Positions 31,979-42,908 of a stretch of DNA of 64,000 nt are shown one piece after another; within the stretch, counting starts at the first letter, position 1; every line of letters starts with the position of its first letter. Source of the DNA: Candidatus Accumulibacter regalis (GTDB lineage: Bacteria; Pseudomonadota; Gammaproteobacteria; Burkholderiales; Rhodocyclaceae); contig JEMY01000003.1 of NCBI GenBank assembly GCA_000585075.1, positions 119,861-183,860 of the forward strand. The letters run 5' to 3'. The notes beneath the pieces are model-generated. The model made no database searches. It worked only from the letters and a program-made list of their open reading frames with translations, and was not told where the DNA came from. A program made the position numbers and the translations under genes.

Positions 31979-34768
31979 ATGAATACGCGTGACTCATCAA
32001 TGCAGCGGTTGCGTAAAGCGACCGTTTCGGGTTTGCTGGCCACTCTGCTCCTGGTTGGATGTGGCGGCGAGAAACCGGAAGCCATGCTCGCATCGGCCAA
32101 GGAGTACCTGGCCAAGCACGATGCCAAGGCCGCTACCATCCAGCTGAAGAACGCTCTGCAGCAGAAACCGGACCTGGCCGAAGCGCGATTTCTTCTCGGC
32201 AAGGCGCTGCTCGAGGCCGGCGACGCGACCGGCGCCGAGGTCGAATTGCGCAAGGCCAAGCTCTACCAGTATCCTGCCGACGAGGTGACGCCGGCTCTTG
32301 CGCGCAGCATGCTGGCGCTGGGGCAGGCCGACAAGGTGACCGACGAATTCGCCAACGCCGACCTGTCCACGGCGCAGGCCAAGGCCGACCTGCAGACGTC
32401 GCTGGCGACGGCCTACCTGATGCAAAACAAGCCGGTGCAGGCCGAAACGGCTTATGCGGCCGCCGTCGCGGCGCAACCGGGCTACGGCCCGGCGCTGCTT
32501 GGCCAAGCCGGGCAGAAGGCGAGGAAGGGCGAGCTGCCGGCCGCGCTGGTGCTGGTCGACTCGGCGATCGAGAAGTCGCCGGACCTCTACGACGCCTGGC
32601 AATTCAAGGGCGACGTCCTGTCGTCCCAGGGCGACTCGGCGGGCGCCATGCTGGCGTATCGGAAGGCCCTGGAGCTGCGGCCAACCTACCTGCCAGCGCA
32701 TGCGGCGATCGTCAGGCTGTTCATGGCCGACGGCAAACTCGCCGAGGCGGGGCAACAGATCGCGGCGATGAAGAACATCGCTCCGACCCATCCGCAGACG
32801 ACCTATCTGTCGGCCTTGATGGCTTACCAGCAAAAGGACTTTCCGGCGGCCAGGGAATCCATCCAGCAGATGTTCAAGTTCGCGCCCGACAGTCCTCTCG
32901 GCCTGCAGTTGGCCGGCCTCATCGAGTACGAGCTGAAGGCCTATCCGCAGGCCGAGATTTACCTGCTCAAGGCGCTTCCGAGCACGCCCGAGCTGGGGAT
33001 CGCGCGGCGCGTGCTGATTGCCAGTTACCTGCGCAGCTCGCAGCCCGGCAAGGCGCTGAGCGTTCTCACGCCGGTGCTCGGCAAGATCGACAAGGATTCG
33101 AACATGCTGGCGCTGGCCGGCCAGGTCTATGTTCAGAACGGCGAGATCGACAAAGGGGGTGAATACTTCGCCAAGGCTGCCGCGCTCGACCCGCAGAATG
33201 CCGGCAAGCGGACCTCGCTGGCGATGGTCAATCTGGCGCAAGGCGAGAGCGAGGTGGCCTTCCGCGACCTCGAGCAGGTTGCCGCTGCCGACCCGGGCAA
33301 CCGCGCCGACCTGGCCCTGATTGCCGCGCACCTGCAGCGTCGTGAGTTCGACGCTGCCCTCAAGGCCATCACCAGCATGGAGAAGAAGCAGCCCGATGAC
33401 CCGCTGGTGCATAACCTGCGCGGCACGGCACTGCTCGGCAAGCACGACCTGGCTGGCGCGCGGGCGAGTTTCGAGAAAGCTCTGGCCGTGAATGCGGCGT
33501 TCTATCCGGCAGCGGCCAACCTGGCCAATCTGGATATCGTCGAGAAAAAGCCCGCCGACGCCAAGAAGCGCTTCGAAGCGGTGCTCGCCAAGGATCCCAA
33601 GAGCATGCAGGCGCTTCTCGCTCTCGCGCAGATGCGAGCCAAGGAAGGCGGCTCGACCGAGGACGTTGCCGCCCTCATCAATCGGGCGATGGCGGCAAAC
33701 CCGACCGAGTCCGCACCGCATCTCGGCCTGATCGGTCTCTATCTCGGCAAGAACGACACCAAGAGTGCGCTTTCCGCGGCCCAGAATGCAGTCGCCGTGT
33801 TGCCCAACGAGGCCGAGATCCTGGACGCTGCCGGACGTGCCCAGCAGGCCGCCGGAGAGTTCAACCAGGCGCTCGCCACCTACGGCAAGCTGGCCGCGCT
33901 CAAGCCTGACCTGCCATTGCCCTATCTGCGCATGGCCGAAGTCGAAGTTGCGGCAAAGAACAAGGACGCGGCTTTGCAGAGCCTGCACAAGGCCTTGAAG
34001 GTCATGCCCGATTCGCTCGAGGCACAGCGCGGAATCATCATGCTCGAACTCGACGCCGGTCGCCTGCCGGAGGCGGTCGCCGTCGCTCGTGCGGTGCAGA
34101 AGCAGCGGCCGAAGGAGCCTGTCGGCTACATTTTCGAGGGCGATGCCTACGCCGCGAAGCGCTCGTGGACGGACGCCGCAACGGCCTACCGGGCCGGTCT
34201 CACGCAGATTCCCGCGGCGACCGAGCTTGCCGTCAAGCTGCACGTGGCCATGTCCGCGGGTGGAAATGCTGCCGAGGCGGACAGGTTTGCTCAGACCTGG
34301 CTCAAGGATCACCCCAAGGATGGTCGCTTCCGCCTGTATCTGGCCGAGGCGGATACCGCCCGCAAGGACTATGCCGCAGCCGCCAAGCAATATCGCATCC
34401 TGCTCGATGCCCAGCCGGACAACGCCGCGGTGCTCAACAACATGGCCTGGGTGGCCGGTCAGTTGAAGGATCCGAAGGCCGTCGATTATGCCGAGAAAGC
34501 GAACAAGTTGGCACCCAAGCAGCCGGCCGTGATGGATACTCTCGGTGTCCTGCTGATGGAAAAGGGCGACAAGGCGCGCGGGGTGGCGCTGCTCAAGGAA
34601 GCGGTGGAACTGGCTCCGCAGGCGTCGCTGATCCGTTTCAATTATGCCAAGGCGCTGATCAAGGCCGGACAGAAGAAGGAAGCCAGGAGCGAGCTTGAGC
34701 AGCTTGCCAAGCTGGGCGACAAGTTTGCGGCGCAGGCCGAAGTCAGCGACCTGCTCAAGGGGCTCTGA
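31979..34768 (+). CDS. prsT: PEP-CTERM-associated TPR lipoprotein PrsT
   Basis: A 929-residue outer-membrane or periplasmic lipoprotein. After about 25 residues the lipobox LLVGC gives Cys as the mature N-terminus. The rest is almost wholly tetratricopeptide repeats (for example AEARFLLGKALLEAGDATGA and PVVMDTLGVLLMEKGDKARG-like units). This is the PrsT/TIGR02917-type protein found with PrsK and PrsR in exosortase loci, probably a scaffold for polysaccharide assembly or export. The frame is open upstream, but the ATG at 31979 gives a proper lipoprotein signal. It follows prsR by 37 bases. Its order with epsB and the sugar-nucleotide genes fits a single exopolysaccharide unit. Confidence 0.9.
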   Translation: MNTRDSSMQRLRKATVSGLLATLLLVGCGGEKPEAMLASAKEYLAKHDAKAATIQLKNALQQKPDLAEARFLLGKALLEAGDATGAEVELRKAKLYQYPADEVTPALARSMLALGQADKVTDEFANADLSTAQAKADLQTSLATAYLMQNKPVQAETAYAAAVAAQPGYGPALLGQAGQKARKGELPAALVLVDSAIEKSPDLYDAWQFKGDVLSSQGDSAGAMLAYRKALELRPTYLPAHAAIVRLFMADGKLAEAGQQIAAMKNIAPTHPQTTYLSALMAYQQKDFPAARESIQQMFKFAPDSPLGLQLAGLIEYELKAYPQAEIYLLKALPSTPELGIARRVLIASYLRSSQPGKALSVLTPVLGKIDKDSNMLALAGQVYVQNGEIDKGGEYFAKAAALDPQNAGKRTSLAMVNLAQGESEVAFRDLEQVAAADPGNRADLALIAAHLQRREFDAALKAITSMEKKQPDDPLVHNLRGTALLGKHDLAGARASFEKALAVNAAFYPAAANLANLDIVEKKPADAKKRFEAVLAKDPKSMQALLALAQMRAKEGGSTEDVAALINRAMAANPTESAPHLGLIGLYLGKNDTKSALSAAQNAVAVLPNEAEILDAAGRAQQAAGEFNQALATYGKLAALKPDLPLPYLRMAEVEVAAKNKDAALQSLHKALKVMPDSLEAQRGIIMLELDAGRLPEAVAVARAVQKQRPKEPVGYIFEGDAYAAKRSWTDAATAYRAGLTQIPAATELAVKLHVAMSAGGNAAEADRFAQTWLKDHPKDGRFRLYLAEADTARKDYAAAAKQYRILLDAQPDNAAVLNNMAWVAGQLKDPKAVDYAEKANKLAPKQPAVMDTLGVLLMEKGDKARGVALLKEAVELAPQASLIRFNYAKALIKAGQKKEARSELEQLAKLGDKFAAQAEVSDLLKGL

Positions 34769-34813
34769 GCGCAAACGTCTGGCAATCGATGATCGTGAAA
34801 GGATGACAAGTAA

Positions 34814-36093
<1,280 letters not shown>

Positions 36094-36094
<1 letters not shown>

Positions 36095-37152
36095 TGTCTG
36101 CATTGCCGACCGCTCTTGCCGCCCTCGAGCAGCGCCTGCTGGCCCGGCGGGCACGCTGGCTGGTGACCGGCAGCGCCGGCTTCATCGGGTCGCATCTGGT
36201 CGAGAAGCTGCTCGGGCTCGGGCAAACGGTGGTCGGTCTCGATAACTTCGCCACCGGGCATCGTCGCAATATCGACGAGGTGCAGGCTCTGCTCGCTCCC
36301 GAGCAGTGGCAGCTTCATCGTTTCATCGAGGCGGACATCTGCGATCCCGACGCCTGTCGCGAGGCGTGTATCGGGGTCGACTTCGTTCTTCATCAGGCGG
36401 CGCTGGGTTCGGTGCCGCGCTCGCTGGCCAATCCGCAGGCGACCAACGCCGCCAACATCGACGGCTTTCTCAACATGCTGGTCGCCGCCCGCGACGCGGG
36501 CGTCAGGCGCTTTGTCTATGCCGCGTCGAGTTCGACCTACGGTGATCATCAGGCGCTGCCGAAGGTCGAAGACACGATCGGGCGACCGCTGTCGCCGTAT
36601 GCGGTGACCAAGCTGGTCAACGAGCTCTATGCGGAGGTCTTCGCTCGCTGCTACGCCTTCCCGTCGATCGGCCTGCGCTATTTCAACGTCTTCGGTGCGC
36701 GCCAGGATCCGCAGGGCGCCTACGCGGCGGTCATTCCCCGCTGGACACGGGCTCTGCTCCTCGGTGAGCCGGTGACGATCAACGGCGACGGTGAGACGAG
36801 CCGTGACTTCTGTTTCGTGGACAACGCCGTGCAGGCCAATCTGCTGGCCGCGACGAGCGACGAGCCGGCGGCGCTCAACCAGGTCTATAACGTCGCCGTC
36901 GATGACCGCACGACGCTCAATCGGCTGTTTGAAATCCTCCGCGACGCGCTTGCCGACGTTCGCCCCGACGTACGCCAGGTGCAAGCCGCTTACGGGGAGT
37001 TCCGGGCCGGTGACGTGCGCCACTCGCAGGCCGATATCGGCAAGGCCAGGCGCCTGCTCGGCTATCTCCCGAGCCACGCATTGCAGGCGGGGGTGCAAGC
37101 CGCCATGCCCTGGTATGTGTCACGCTTCGCCGTGACCGGAGGCGATGCGTGA
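36094..37152 (+). CDS. UDP-N-acetylglucosamine(uronate) C4-epimerase, WbpP/TviC type
   Basis: An extended short-chain dehydrogenase fold of 352 residues. It shows the NAD-binding [31 protein letters not shown], the catalytic [10 protein letters not shown] serine/threonine region and the SPYAVTKL Tyr-xxx-Lys pair. [10 protein letters not shown] and [14 protein letters not shown], which contact the nucleotide sugar, also fit. The RQDP segment and the [19 protein letters not shown] stretch are typical of the WbpP/TviC group that handles N-acetylated sugars. Start and stop overlap both neighbours (TAATG upstream, TGATG downstream), so the dehydrogenase, epimerase and lytic transglycosylase share one transcript. 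Confidence 0.87.
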
Positions 37153-38060
37153 TGACCGCCTCCGTTCGCAGTCCGCTGCCAGGCTGCGCCGCAATGCTCG
37201 TTTGCGCCTTGCTCGTCGTCGCCGCGCCAGCACCGGCGGTGGCGGCGGACAAGGCTGCCGATGCCGTGCGCTGGCTGGCGTTGCGCACCGAGGCGCTGAG
37301 CTACGAGCATGGTGAAGGGGTGGCCAAGGACCCGGCGCGCGCCGCTCGTCTGTACTGTGAGGCGGCGCTGCTCGGCGACGCCGAGGCGCAGTTCAATCTT
37401 GGCTGGATGTACGCCAACGGTCGCGGCGTCGACCGCGACGACGCGCGTGCGGCGTACTTTTTCGCTCTGGCGGCAAAACAGGGGCACGCGCAGTCGCAGA
37501 AAATGCTGCGTTTCGTGGGTGAGCCGGGCGCCAAGGCGCCCGAATGCATGCGTCCGGCGCTTCTTGCCGACGACGGCCGCGATATGCTGGTTGCCCGCGG
37601 TGAAGCTCAGGAAGCGGTTTTCGGCCTGGTCCGGCAATTGGCGCCCCAGTACGGTGTCAGCCCGCGCCTGGCTCTGGCGGTCATCCGCGCCGAGTCCAAC
37701 TTCAACCCGCAGGCGCTCTCGAACAAGAACGCGCAGGGCCTGATGCAACTGATCCCGGACACCTCGGCGCGCTTCAACGTCAAGCAACCGTTTGACCCGG
37801 AGCAGAATCTTCGTGGAGGTCTCGCCTATCTGCGCTGGCTGCTGGCCTATTTCGAGGGCGACGTCAGCCTGGTCGCGGCGGCGTACAACGCCGGCGAGGG
37901 TGCGGTCAATCGTTACCGCGGCGTACCGCCGTACGCCGAGACGCGCGGCTACGTGAAACGCATCATGAGTCTTTTCCAGCGCGAAGCCCATCCCTACGAC
38001 GCCAGCGTGACGACGCCTTCGCCGGAGTTGCCGCGCATCCGCCTGACCCAGGGAAGCTAG
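37152..38060 (+). CDS. lytic transglycosylase with Sel1-like repeat
   Basis: A secreted murein lytic transglycosylase of 302 residues. It has a signal peptide (to about AVA at residue 27), one or two Sel1-like repeats (DPARAARLYCEAALLGDAEA, NLGWMYANGRGVDRDDARAA) and a family-1 SLT domain from about residue 160. The catalytic Glu is in RAESNFNPQ, followed by NAQGLMQLIPDTSARF, AAYNAGEGAVNRYRGVPPY and ETRGYVKRIM. It cuts peptidoglycan strands, perhaps to make room for a polysaccharide export machine encoded by the same operon. The ATG at 37152 overlaps the epimerase stop. The family assignment is secure; the link to exopolysaccharide export is inference. Confidence 0.88.
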   Translation: MTASVRSPLPGCAAMLVCALLVVAAPAPAVAADKAADAVRWLALRTEALSYEHGEGVAKDPARAARLYCEAALLGDAEAQFNLGWMYANGRGVDRDDARAAYFFALAAKQGHAQSQKMLRFVGEPGAKAPECMRPALLADDGRDMLVARGEAQEAVFGLVRQLAPQYGVSPRLALAVIRAESNFNPQALSNKNAQGLMQLIPDTSARFNVKQPFDPEQNLRGGLAYLRWLLAYFEGDVSLVAAAYNAGEGAVNRYRGVPPYAETRGYVKRIMSLFQREAHPYDASVTTPSPELPRIRLTQGS

Positions 38061-38156
38061 GAAAGCGGGCGCGCCGACGCGCGGCGCTGCCGGCTGCCCG
38101 CTCCCCCTGGCCGCTTCCCGTGTCAGCAAGCGTCCGATCGTCGTCGAAGGAACGTG

Positions 38157-39020
38157 ATGAGCCTCTGGTCCCGAATTCGTTTTCACTTGCGCAACCGCCT
38201 CGGCCACCTGCCGGGCAGCTTCCCCCAGCCCGCAGCCCGGGCGCGGGCAGCGGCGTTGCGCGGCTGGTCGGCCGTCGCGGCGGCCAGCTTGCTGTTTTTC
38301 ATCGCGCCAGCGGCGGCGGATCTGCCCGACGTGATCGATCGCGTGAAGCCTTCGATCGTCGTCATCGGCACCTATCAGCTGACGCGCAGCCCGCAGTTCA
38401 TGATGCGCGGTACCGGCTTCGTCGTCGGCGACGGCCGCCAGGTGGCGACCAATTCGCACGTCCTCCCGGACAAGATCGACGAGGCGGCCGGCGAGCGCCT
38501 GGTGATCATGGCCCGTCCAGCGGGGCCCTCACTGCAGCGGCGCGAAGCGCGCACGGTGGCGGTCGACAAGATTCACGATCTCGCCCTGCTGCGCGTCGAC
38601 GGCCCGAGCATGCCGGCGCTGACGCTGCACGACTCCGATCGGGTACGCGAGGGACAGGCAGTGGCATTCACCGGTTTTCCGATTGGTGCCGTTCTCGGTC
38701 TTTCGCCGGTCACGCACCGGGGAATCATTTCGTCGATCACGCCGATCGTCCTGCCCAGCTCGAACGCCCGCAACCTCAACGCGAAAGTGATCGCTCGCTT
38801 GCGCCGGGGCAGCTTCGACATTTTCCAGCTCGACGCGACCGCCTATCCGGGCAACAGTGGTGGCCCCCTGTACGAGCTTGACCGCGGCGAAGTGGTCGGC
38901 ATCATCAACATGGTCTTCGTCAAGGAGAGCAAGGAATCAACGCTGAGCAAGCCGTCGGGGATCAGTTTTGCCATTCCCTCCGAGTACCTGAGCGACCTGC
39001 TGCGCGAAGCCAGGCAATAG
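38157..39020 (+). CDS. exported trypsin-like serine protease (S1C, DegP-like without PDZ)
   Basis: A 287-residue protein with an Arg-rich N-terminus and an internal signal/anchor (SAVAAASLLFFIAPAAA) before the protease domain. The triad is visible as His in VATNSHVLPD, Asp in IHDLALLRVDG and Ser in YPGNSGGPLYE. The length leaves no room for a PDZ domain, so it differs from DegP and DegS and resembles stand-alone trypsin-like proteases of proteobacteria. The GAAGGA just upstream fits the ATG at 38157 better than the GTG three bases before it. The gap from the previous gene (96 bases) suggests its own promoter. The target is unknown. Confidence 0.85.
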   Translation: MSLWSRIRFHLRNRLGHLPGSFPQPAARARAAALRGWSAVAAASLLFFIAPAAADLPDVIDRVKPSIVVIGTYQLTRSPQFMMRGTGFVVGDGRQVATNSHVLPDKIDEAAGERLVIMARPAGPSLQRREARTVAVDKIHDLALLRVDGPSMPALTLHDSDRVREGQAVAFTGFPIGAVLGLSPVTHRGIISSITPIVLPSSNARNLNAKVIARLRRGSFDIFQLDATAYPGNSGGPLYELDRGEVVGIINMVFVKESKESTLSKPSGISFAIPSEYLSDLLREARQ

Positions 39021-39094
39021 TCGCGGCGCAGTCGGGAATCGCGCTGGCTGCGCCGGCTTCTGGTAGCATGCGCGCTGCTTCCGACGATCCGCGC

Positions 39095-41050
39095 ATGACC
39101 GCCCTGCTTTCCGACGTCTTCTCTGCCGATGGCCCGCTGGCCAGCGGTGTTCCCGGCTATCGGCTGCGCACTCAGCAGCTCGAACTGGCCGAGCGCATCG
39201 CCGCCGCGATGGCCGACAATAGCGTGCTGATCGCCGAAGCGGGCACCGGCACCGGCAAGACCTATGCCTATCTGGTTCCGGCGCTGCTCTCGGGCGGCAA
39301 GGTGATCGTGTCGACGGGCACCAAGAACCTGCAGGACCAGCTCTTCTCGCGCGACATTCCGACCATCCGCAAGGCGCTCAAGGCGCCGGTCAAGGTGGCG
39401 CTGCTCAAGGGCCGCGCCAACTACCTCTGTCACTATCATCTCGAGCGAGCGCTGGCCGACGGCCGTTTCCTGTCGCGCGACGATGCCGCCTATGCGCGGC
39501 ACATCGCCCGCTTCGCCAAGCAGACGCGCAGCGGCGACAAGGCCGACTGCGCCGACGTTCCCGAGAACGCGACGGTGTGGGGGATGGTCACCTCGACGCG
39601 CGACAATTGCCTCGGGCAGGACTGCCCGCAGCACAAGGAATGCTTCGTCCTGGCGGCGCGCCGCGAAGCGCTGGCCGCCGATCTGGTGGTGGTCAACCAT
39701 CACCTGTTCTTTGCCGACGTGATGCTGCGTGACGAAGGAACGGCCGAGTTGCTGCCGGCGTGCAACACGGTAATCTTCGACGAAGCGCATCAGCTACCGG
39801 AAATCGCCAGCCTGTTTTTCGGCGAGAGCGTGTCGACGGCGCAGTTCGGCGAGCTGGCTCGTGATACCCAGATCGCTGCTCTGGCGTCGGCGCGCGACTG
39901 CCTCGACCTTCCCGGGCTGTGCGCCAGCCTGGAAAAGGCGGCGCGCGACCTGCGTCTGACGCTGCCGGTGGAGCCGGCGCGTTTCGCGCTCCTGCAACTC
40001 GAGGGAAGGGCTGGCTTCGAGAGTGGCGTCGCCGGCGTGGTCGACGGACTCGAAGCGCTGGCCGGTTTGCTGGAAACGCAGGCGCAGCGTTCCGAGGGCC
40101 TGGACAGCTGCTGGCGGCGTGCCGGCGAATTGCTGCTGCGCGTGCGCAACTGGCAAAACGGCGGGCAGAACGGCGCCCACGCCGATTTCGTCCGCTGGGG
40201 GGAAACGCATAGCCACAGCCTGCAGCTCAACGCGACGCCGCTGGTGATTGCCGAGATCATGCAAAAGCAGATGAGCGGCCATCCGCGGGCCTGGATATTC
40301 ACCTCGGCGACGCTTGCCGTGCAGGACGATTTCAGCCACTACTGCGCCGAGATGGGGCTTGCCGACGCCAGTTCGGCGCGTTGGGAGAGCCCCTTCGACT
40401 ACGCGCGTCAGGCCTTGCTGTACGTGCCGAAAGGTCTCCCCGAGCCGAACAGCCACGGCTACAGCGAAGCAGTGGTCAAGGCCGCCTTTCCCTTGCTCGA
40501 GGCCAGTCACGGGCGGGCGTTCTTTCTGTGCACCTCGCTGCGCGCGATGCGGCGAACGCATGAACTGCTTGGCGAACAGCTCGAGCGGGCAGGACTCGAC
40601 CTGCCTTTGCTGCTGCAGGGCGAGCGCAGCAAGAACGAGCTGCTGGAGCGCTTTCGCCGCCTCGGCAACGCCATCCTGATCGGCAGCCAGAGTTTCTGGG
40701 AAGGCGTCGACGTGCGCGGCGAAGCCCTGTCGCTGGTGGTCATCGACAAGCTGCCCTTTGCCCCGCCCGACGATCCGGTGCTCTCGGCGCGCATCGAGCG
40801 CATGAAGAGCGCCGGCCGCAATGCCTTCATGGAGTACCAGTTGCCGCGCACGGTGATCAACGTCAAGCAGGGCGCCGGGCGCCTGATTCGCGACGAGAGC
40901 GATCGCGGCGTGTTGATGATCTGCGACCCGCGCCTGATCAGCAAACCCTACGGCAAGCGCATCTGGCGCAGCCTGCCACCGATGAAGCGCAGCCGCGATG
41001 TCGAAGAGGCGCTGGCCTTCTTCGCCTCGCCAGCGGTGGCGGGCAGTTGA
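39095..41050 (+). CDS. ATP-dependent DNA helicase, DinG/YoaA family
   Basis: An XPD-like superfamily 2 helicase of about 651 residues. It shows Walker A in IAEAGTGTGKTYAYLVPAL, the iron-sulphur cysteines around CADVPENATVWGM to NCLGQDCPQHKEC, the DEAH box in IFDEAHQLPEIA, motif IV-VI segments AFFLCTSLRAMRRTHELL-like and GSQSFWEGVDVRGE, and QGAGRLIRDESDRGV. The length and short N-terminus (FSADGPLASGVPGYRLR) fit YoaA better than the longer DinG. Such helicases help at replication blocks. The ATG at 39095 gives the family-like N-terminus; the ATG at 39068 is an alternative and neither has a good Shine-Dalgarno. No LexA box was seen. It overlaps the next gene (TGATG). Confidence 0.9.
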   Translation: MTALLSDVFSADGPLASGVPGYRLRTQQLELAERIAAAMADNSVLIAEAGTGTGKTYAYLVPALLSGGKVIVSTGTKNLQDQLFSRDIPTIRKALKAPVKVALLKGRANYLCHYHLERALADGRFLSRDDAAYARHIARFAKQTRSGDKADCADVPENATVWGMVTSTRDNCLGQDCPQHKECFVLAARREALAADLVVVNHHLFFADVMLRDEGTAELLPACNTVIFDEAHQLPEIASLFFGESVSTAQFGELARDTQIAALASARDCLDLPGLCASLEKAARDLRLTLPVEPARFALLQLEGRAGFESGVAGVVDGLEALAGLLETQAQRSEGLDSCWRRAGELLLRVRNWQNGGQNGAHADFVRWGETHSHSLQLNATPLVIAEIMQKQMSGHPRAWIFTSATLAVQDDFSHYCAEMGLADASSARWESPFDYARQALLYVPKGLPEPNSHGYSEAVVKAAFPLLEASHGRAFFLCTSLRAMRRTHELLGEQLERAGLDLPLLLQGERSKNELLERFRRLGNAILIGSQSFWEGVDVRGEALSLVVIDKLPFAPPDDPVLSARIERMKSAGRNAFMEYQLPRTVINVKQGAGRLIRDESDRGVLMICDPRLISKPYGKRIWRSLPPMKRSRDVEEALAFFASPAVAGS

Positions 41051-42384
41051 TGGCCGCGCCCCTGCCGCCGGCGGTGGCCGAGCTGATGCCCGCCGACTGC
41101 GCCGCCGCAGCCGAGTGGCTCAATCGCGGCTGCGCGTGCATTTCCGTCGATCACCCGTCGCTGAAGCGGGCGCTCGAAGAAGGCCAGGGGAGCGTCTCGC
41201 ATGCCGAACTCCTGGCGACGCGGCCACACCTGTTCTCCGACAGCGTCGTCTTTGTCAGCGAAGCGCACCTGTTGCGCATGGCGCAGACCATTGCCGCTCT
41301 CGAGCGCGTGCTGCGGCTGCCCGCGTATCGCGAGCGGGTGCTCGCCTACGCGCCGGCCATCGCCCGCCATTCACCGGCCGCCGCGGGCGTCTTCCTCGGC
41401 TACGATTTTCACCTCGGGCCGGACGGTCCGCAGCTGATCGAGGTCAATTCGAATGCCGGCGGGGCACTGCTCAACGCCCGTCTCTTGCGTGCCCAGCGGG
41501 CCTGCTGCGCTCCGGTGGCGAAAATGATGCCTGCCCCGCGTCCGCTGGAGGCGGCTTTCGTCAACATGTTTCGCGAGGAGTGGCGGCTGGCGCGAGGAAA
41601 GTCTCCCGAACAGCCGCTGACGCGCGTCGCGATCGTCGATACCCGCCCCCGCGAGCAGTATCTGGCGCCCGAGTTCGAGCTCTTCCGCGAGTTGTTCGAA
41701 GCGCATGGCATCGCGACGGTGGTTGCCGACCCGGAAGAGCTTTCCTTTGACGGCGAGCGTCTCGCGTGTCGCGGCGCGACCGTCGACCTGGTCTACAACC
41801 GGCTGACCGACTTCGCGCTTGCCGAGGCGCAGCATGCAGCGCTGCGTGCCGCCTATCTGGCCGACGCGGTGGTCCTCACCCCGCATCCACAGATGCACGC
41901 GCTGTATGCCGACAAGCGCAATTTGGCGCTGCTCGGTGACGAGCAATGGCTGGCGCAGATCGGCGTCGGCGAGCACGATCGGCGGCTCCTGGCGAGCAGT
42001 ATTCCGCGTACCGAGGAGGTCCTGCCAGCCGCGGCCGAAGCGTTCTGGAACAGTCGCAAGCAATGGTTCTTCAAACCGGCGGCCGGTTTTGGCAGCAAGG
42101 CGGCCTATCGGGGCGACAAGGTCACCCGCCGCGTTTTCGCCGAGATCGCGCGCGGCGGCTACGTCGCGCAGGCACTGGTCGCGCCATCCGAGCGCCACCT
42201 GCTGGTCGATGGCGTTGGCCAGGATTTCAAGCTGGACCTGCGCAACTACGTCTACCGGGGCGAGGTACAGCTGCTTTCCGCACGCCTCTACCGTGGCCAG
42301 ACGACCAATTTCAGGACCCGCGGTGGCGGTTTTGCGGCGGTGCTGCCGGTGTCTTGTCAGGATTCTTCCGGAGGCTGTCGATGA
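41050..42384 (+). CDS. uncharacterised protein with ATP-grasp-like C-terminal fold
   Basis: A 444-residue soluble protein that I do not recognise as a named family. LIEVNSNAGGALLNARLL near residue 130 and the C-terminal QWFFKPAAGFGSKAAYRGD, GYVAQALVAPSERH, FKLDLRNYVYRGEVQLL and TNFRTRGGGFAAVLP are the kind of Lys/Glu/Asp/Asn segments seen in ATP-grasp ligases. The order suggests a permuted version (compare glutathionylspermidine-synthetase-like proteins). A Cys pair (RACCAPV) and a TPHPQMHALYADKRNL segment are also notable. It is tied by TGATG and ATGA overlaps to the helicase before and mobB after. A role in molybdenum cofactor or a small-molecule amide is possible but unsupported beyond position. 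Confidence 0.6.
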   Translation: MAAPLPPAVAELMPADCAAAAEWLNRGCACISVDHPSLKRALEEGQGSVSHAELLATRPHLFSDSVVFVSEAHLLRMAQTIAALERVLRLPAYRERVLAYAPAIARHSPAAAGVFLGYDFHLGPDGPQLIEVNSNAGGALLNARLLRAQRACCAPVAKMMPAPRPLEAAFVNMFREEWRLARGKSPEQPLTRVAIVDTRPREQYLAPEFELFRELFEAHGIATVVADPEELSFDGERLACRGATVDLVYNRLTDFALAEAQHAALRAAYLADAVVLTPHPQMHALYADKRNLALLGDEQWLAQIGVGEHDRRLLASSIPRTEEVLPAAAEAFWNSRKQWFFKPAAGFGSKAAYRGDKVTRRVFAEIARGGYVAQALVAPSERHLLVDGVGQDFKLDLRNYVYRGEVQLLSARLYRGQTTNFRTRGGGFAAVLPVSCQDSSGGCR

Positions 42385-42908
42385 AGGTTTTCGCGGTCGC
42401 CGGCTACTCCGGTTCGGGCAAGACGACGCTGCTCGAAAAGCTGTTGCCACAGATGACGGCGCGCGGTCTGCGCGTCTCGGTGATCAAGCACACGCATCAC
42501 GATTTCGATATCGATCGTCCGGGCAAGGACTCTTTCCGGCACCGCCAGGCGGGCGCCGGCGAGGTCTTGCTGGCCAGCAGTTCGCGCTGGGTGCTGATGA
42601 ACGAGTTGCGCGGCGCTCGCGAGCCGTCGCTGGCCGAATATCTGGCCCGCTTTTCGCCGTGTGATCTGGTTCTCGTCGAGGGTTTCAAGGACGAGGCGGT
42701 GCCGACGCTGGAGGTCTATCGGCCGGCCAACGGCAAGCCGCCGCTGTGGCCGGCGCATCGCCAGATCGTCGGCGTGGCCTCCGACCAGCCCCTGCCGCCG
42801 GGTTTTCCCGCCGGCCTGGTGGCGCTGGACCTGAACGACACGGCGGCGATTGTCGGCTACATTCTCGATACCGTTGAACTGAGGGGAGCGAGCCATGCTG
42901 TCTTTTGA
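42381..42908 (+). CDS. mobB: molybdopterin-guanine dinucleotide biosynthesis adaptor protein MobB
   Basis: A 175-residue P-loop GTPase. It begins MKVFAVAGYSGSGKTTLLEK (Walker A), then VIKHTHHDFDIDRPGKDS with conserved histidines, and VLVEGFKDEAVPTLEVYRP, the MobB-specific EGFK motif. It helps MobA attach GMP to molybdopterin; no mobA is in the window. A longer frame is open upstream, but GGAGG at 42370-42374 and the ATGA overlap with the previous stop set the start at 42381. The following moeA begins before its stop. Confidence 0.92.
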   Translation: MKVFAVAGYSGSGKTTLLEKLLPQMTARGLRVSVIKHTHHDFDIDRPGKDSFRHRQAGAGEVLLASSSRWVLMNELRGAREPSLAEYLARFSPCDLVLVEGFKDEAVPTLEVYRPANGKPPLWPAHRQIVGVASDQPLPPGFPAGLVALDLNDTAAIVGYILDTVELRGASHAVF

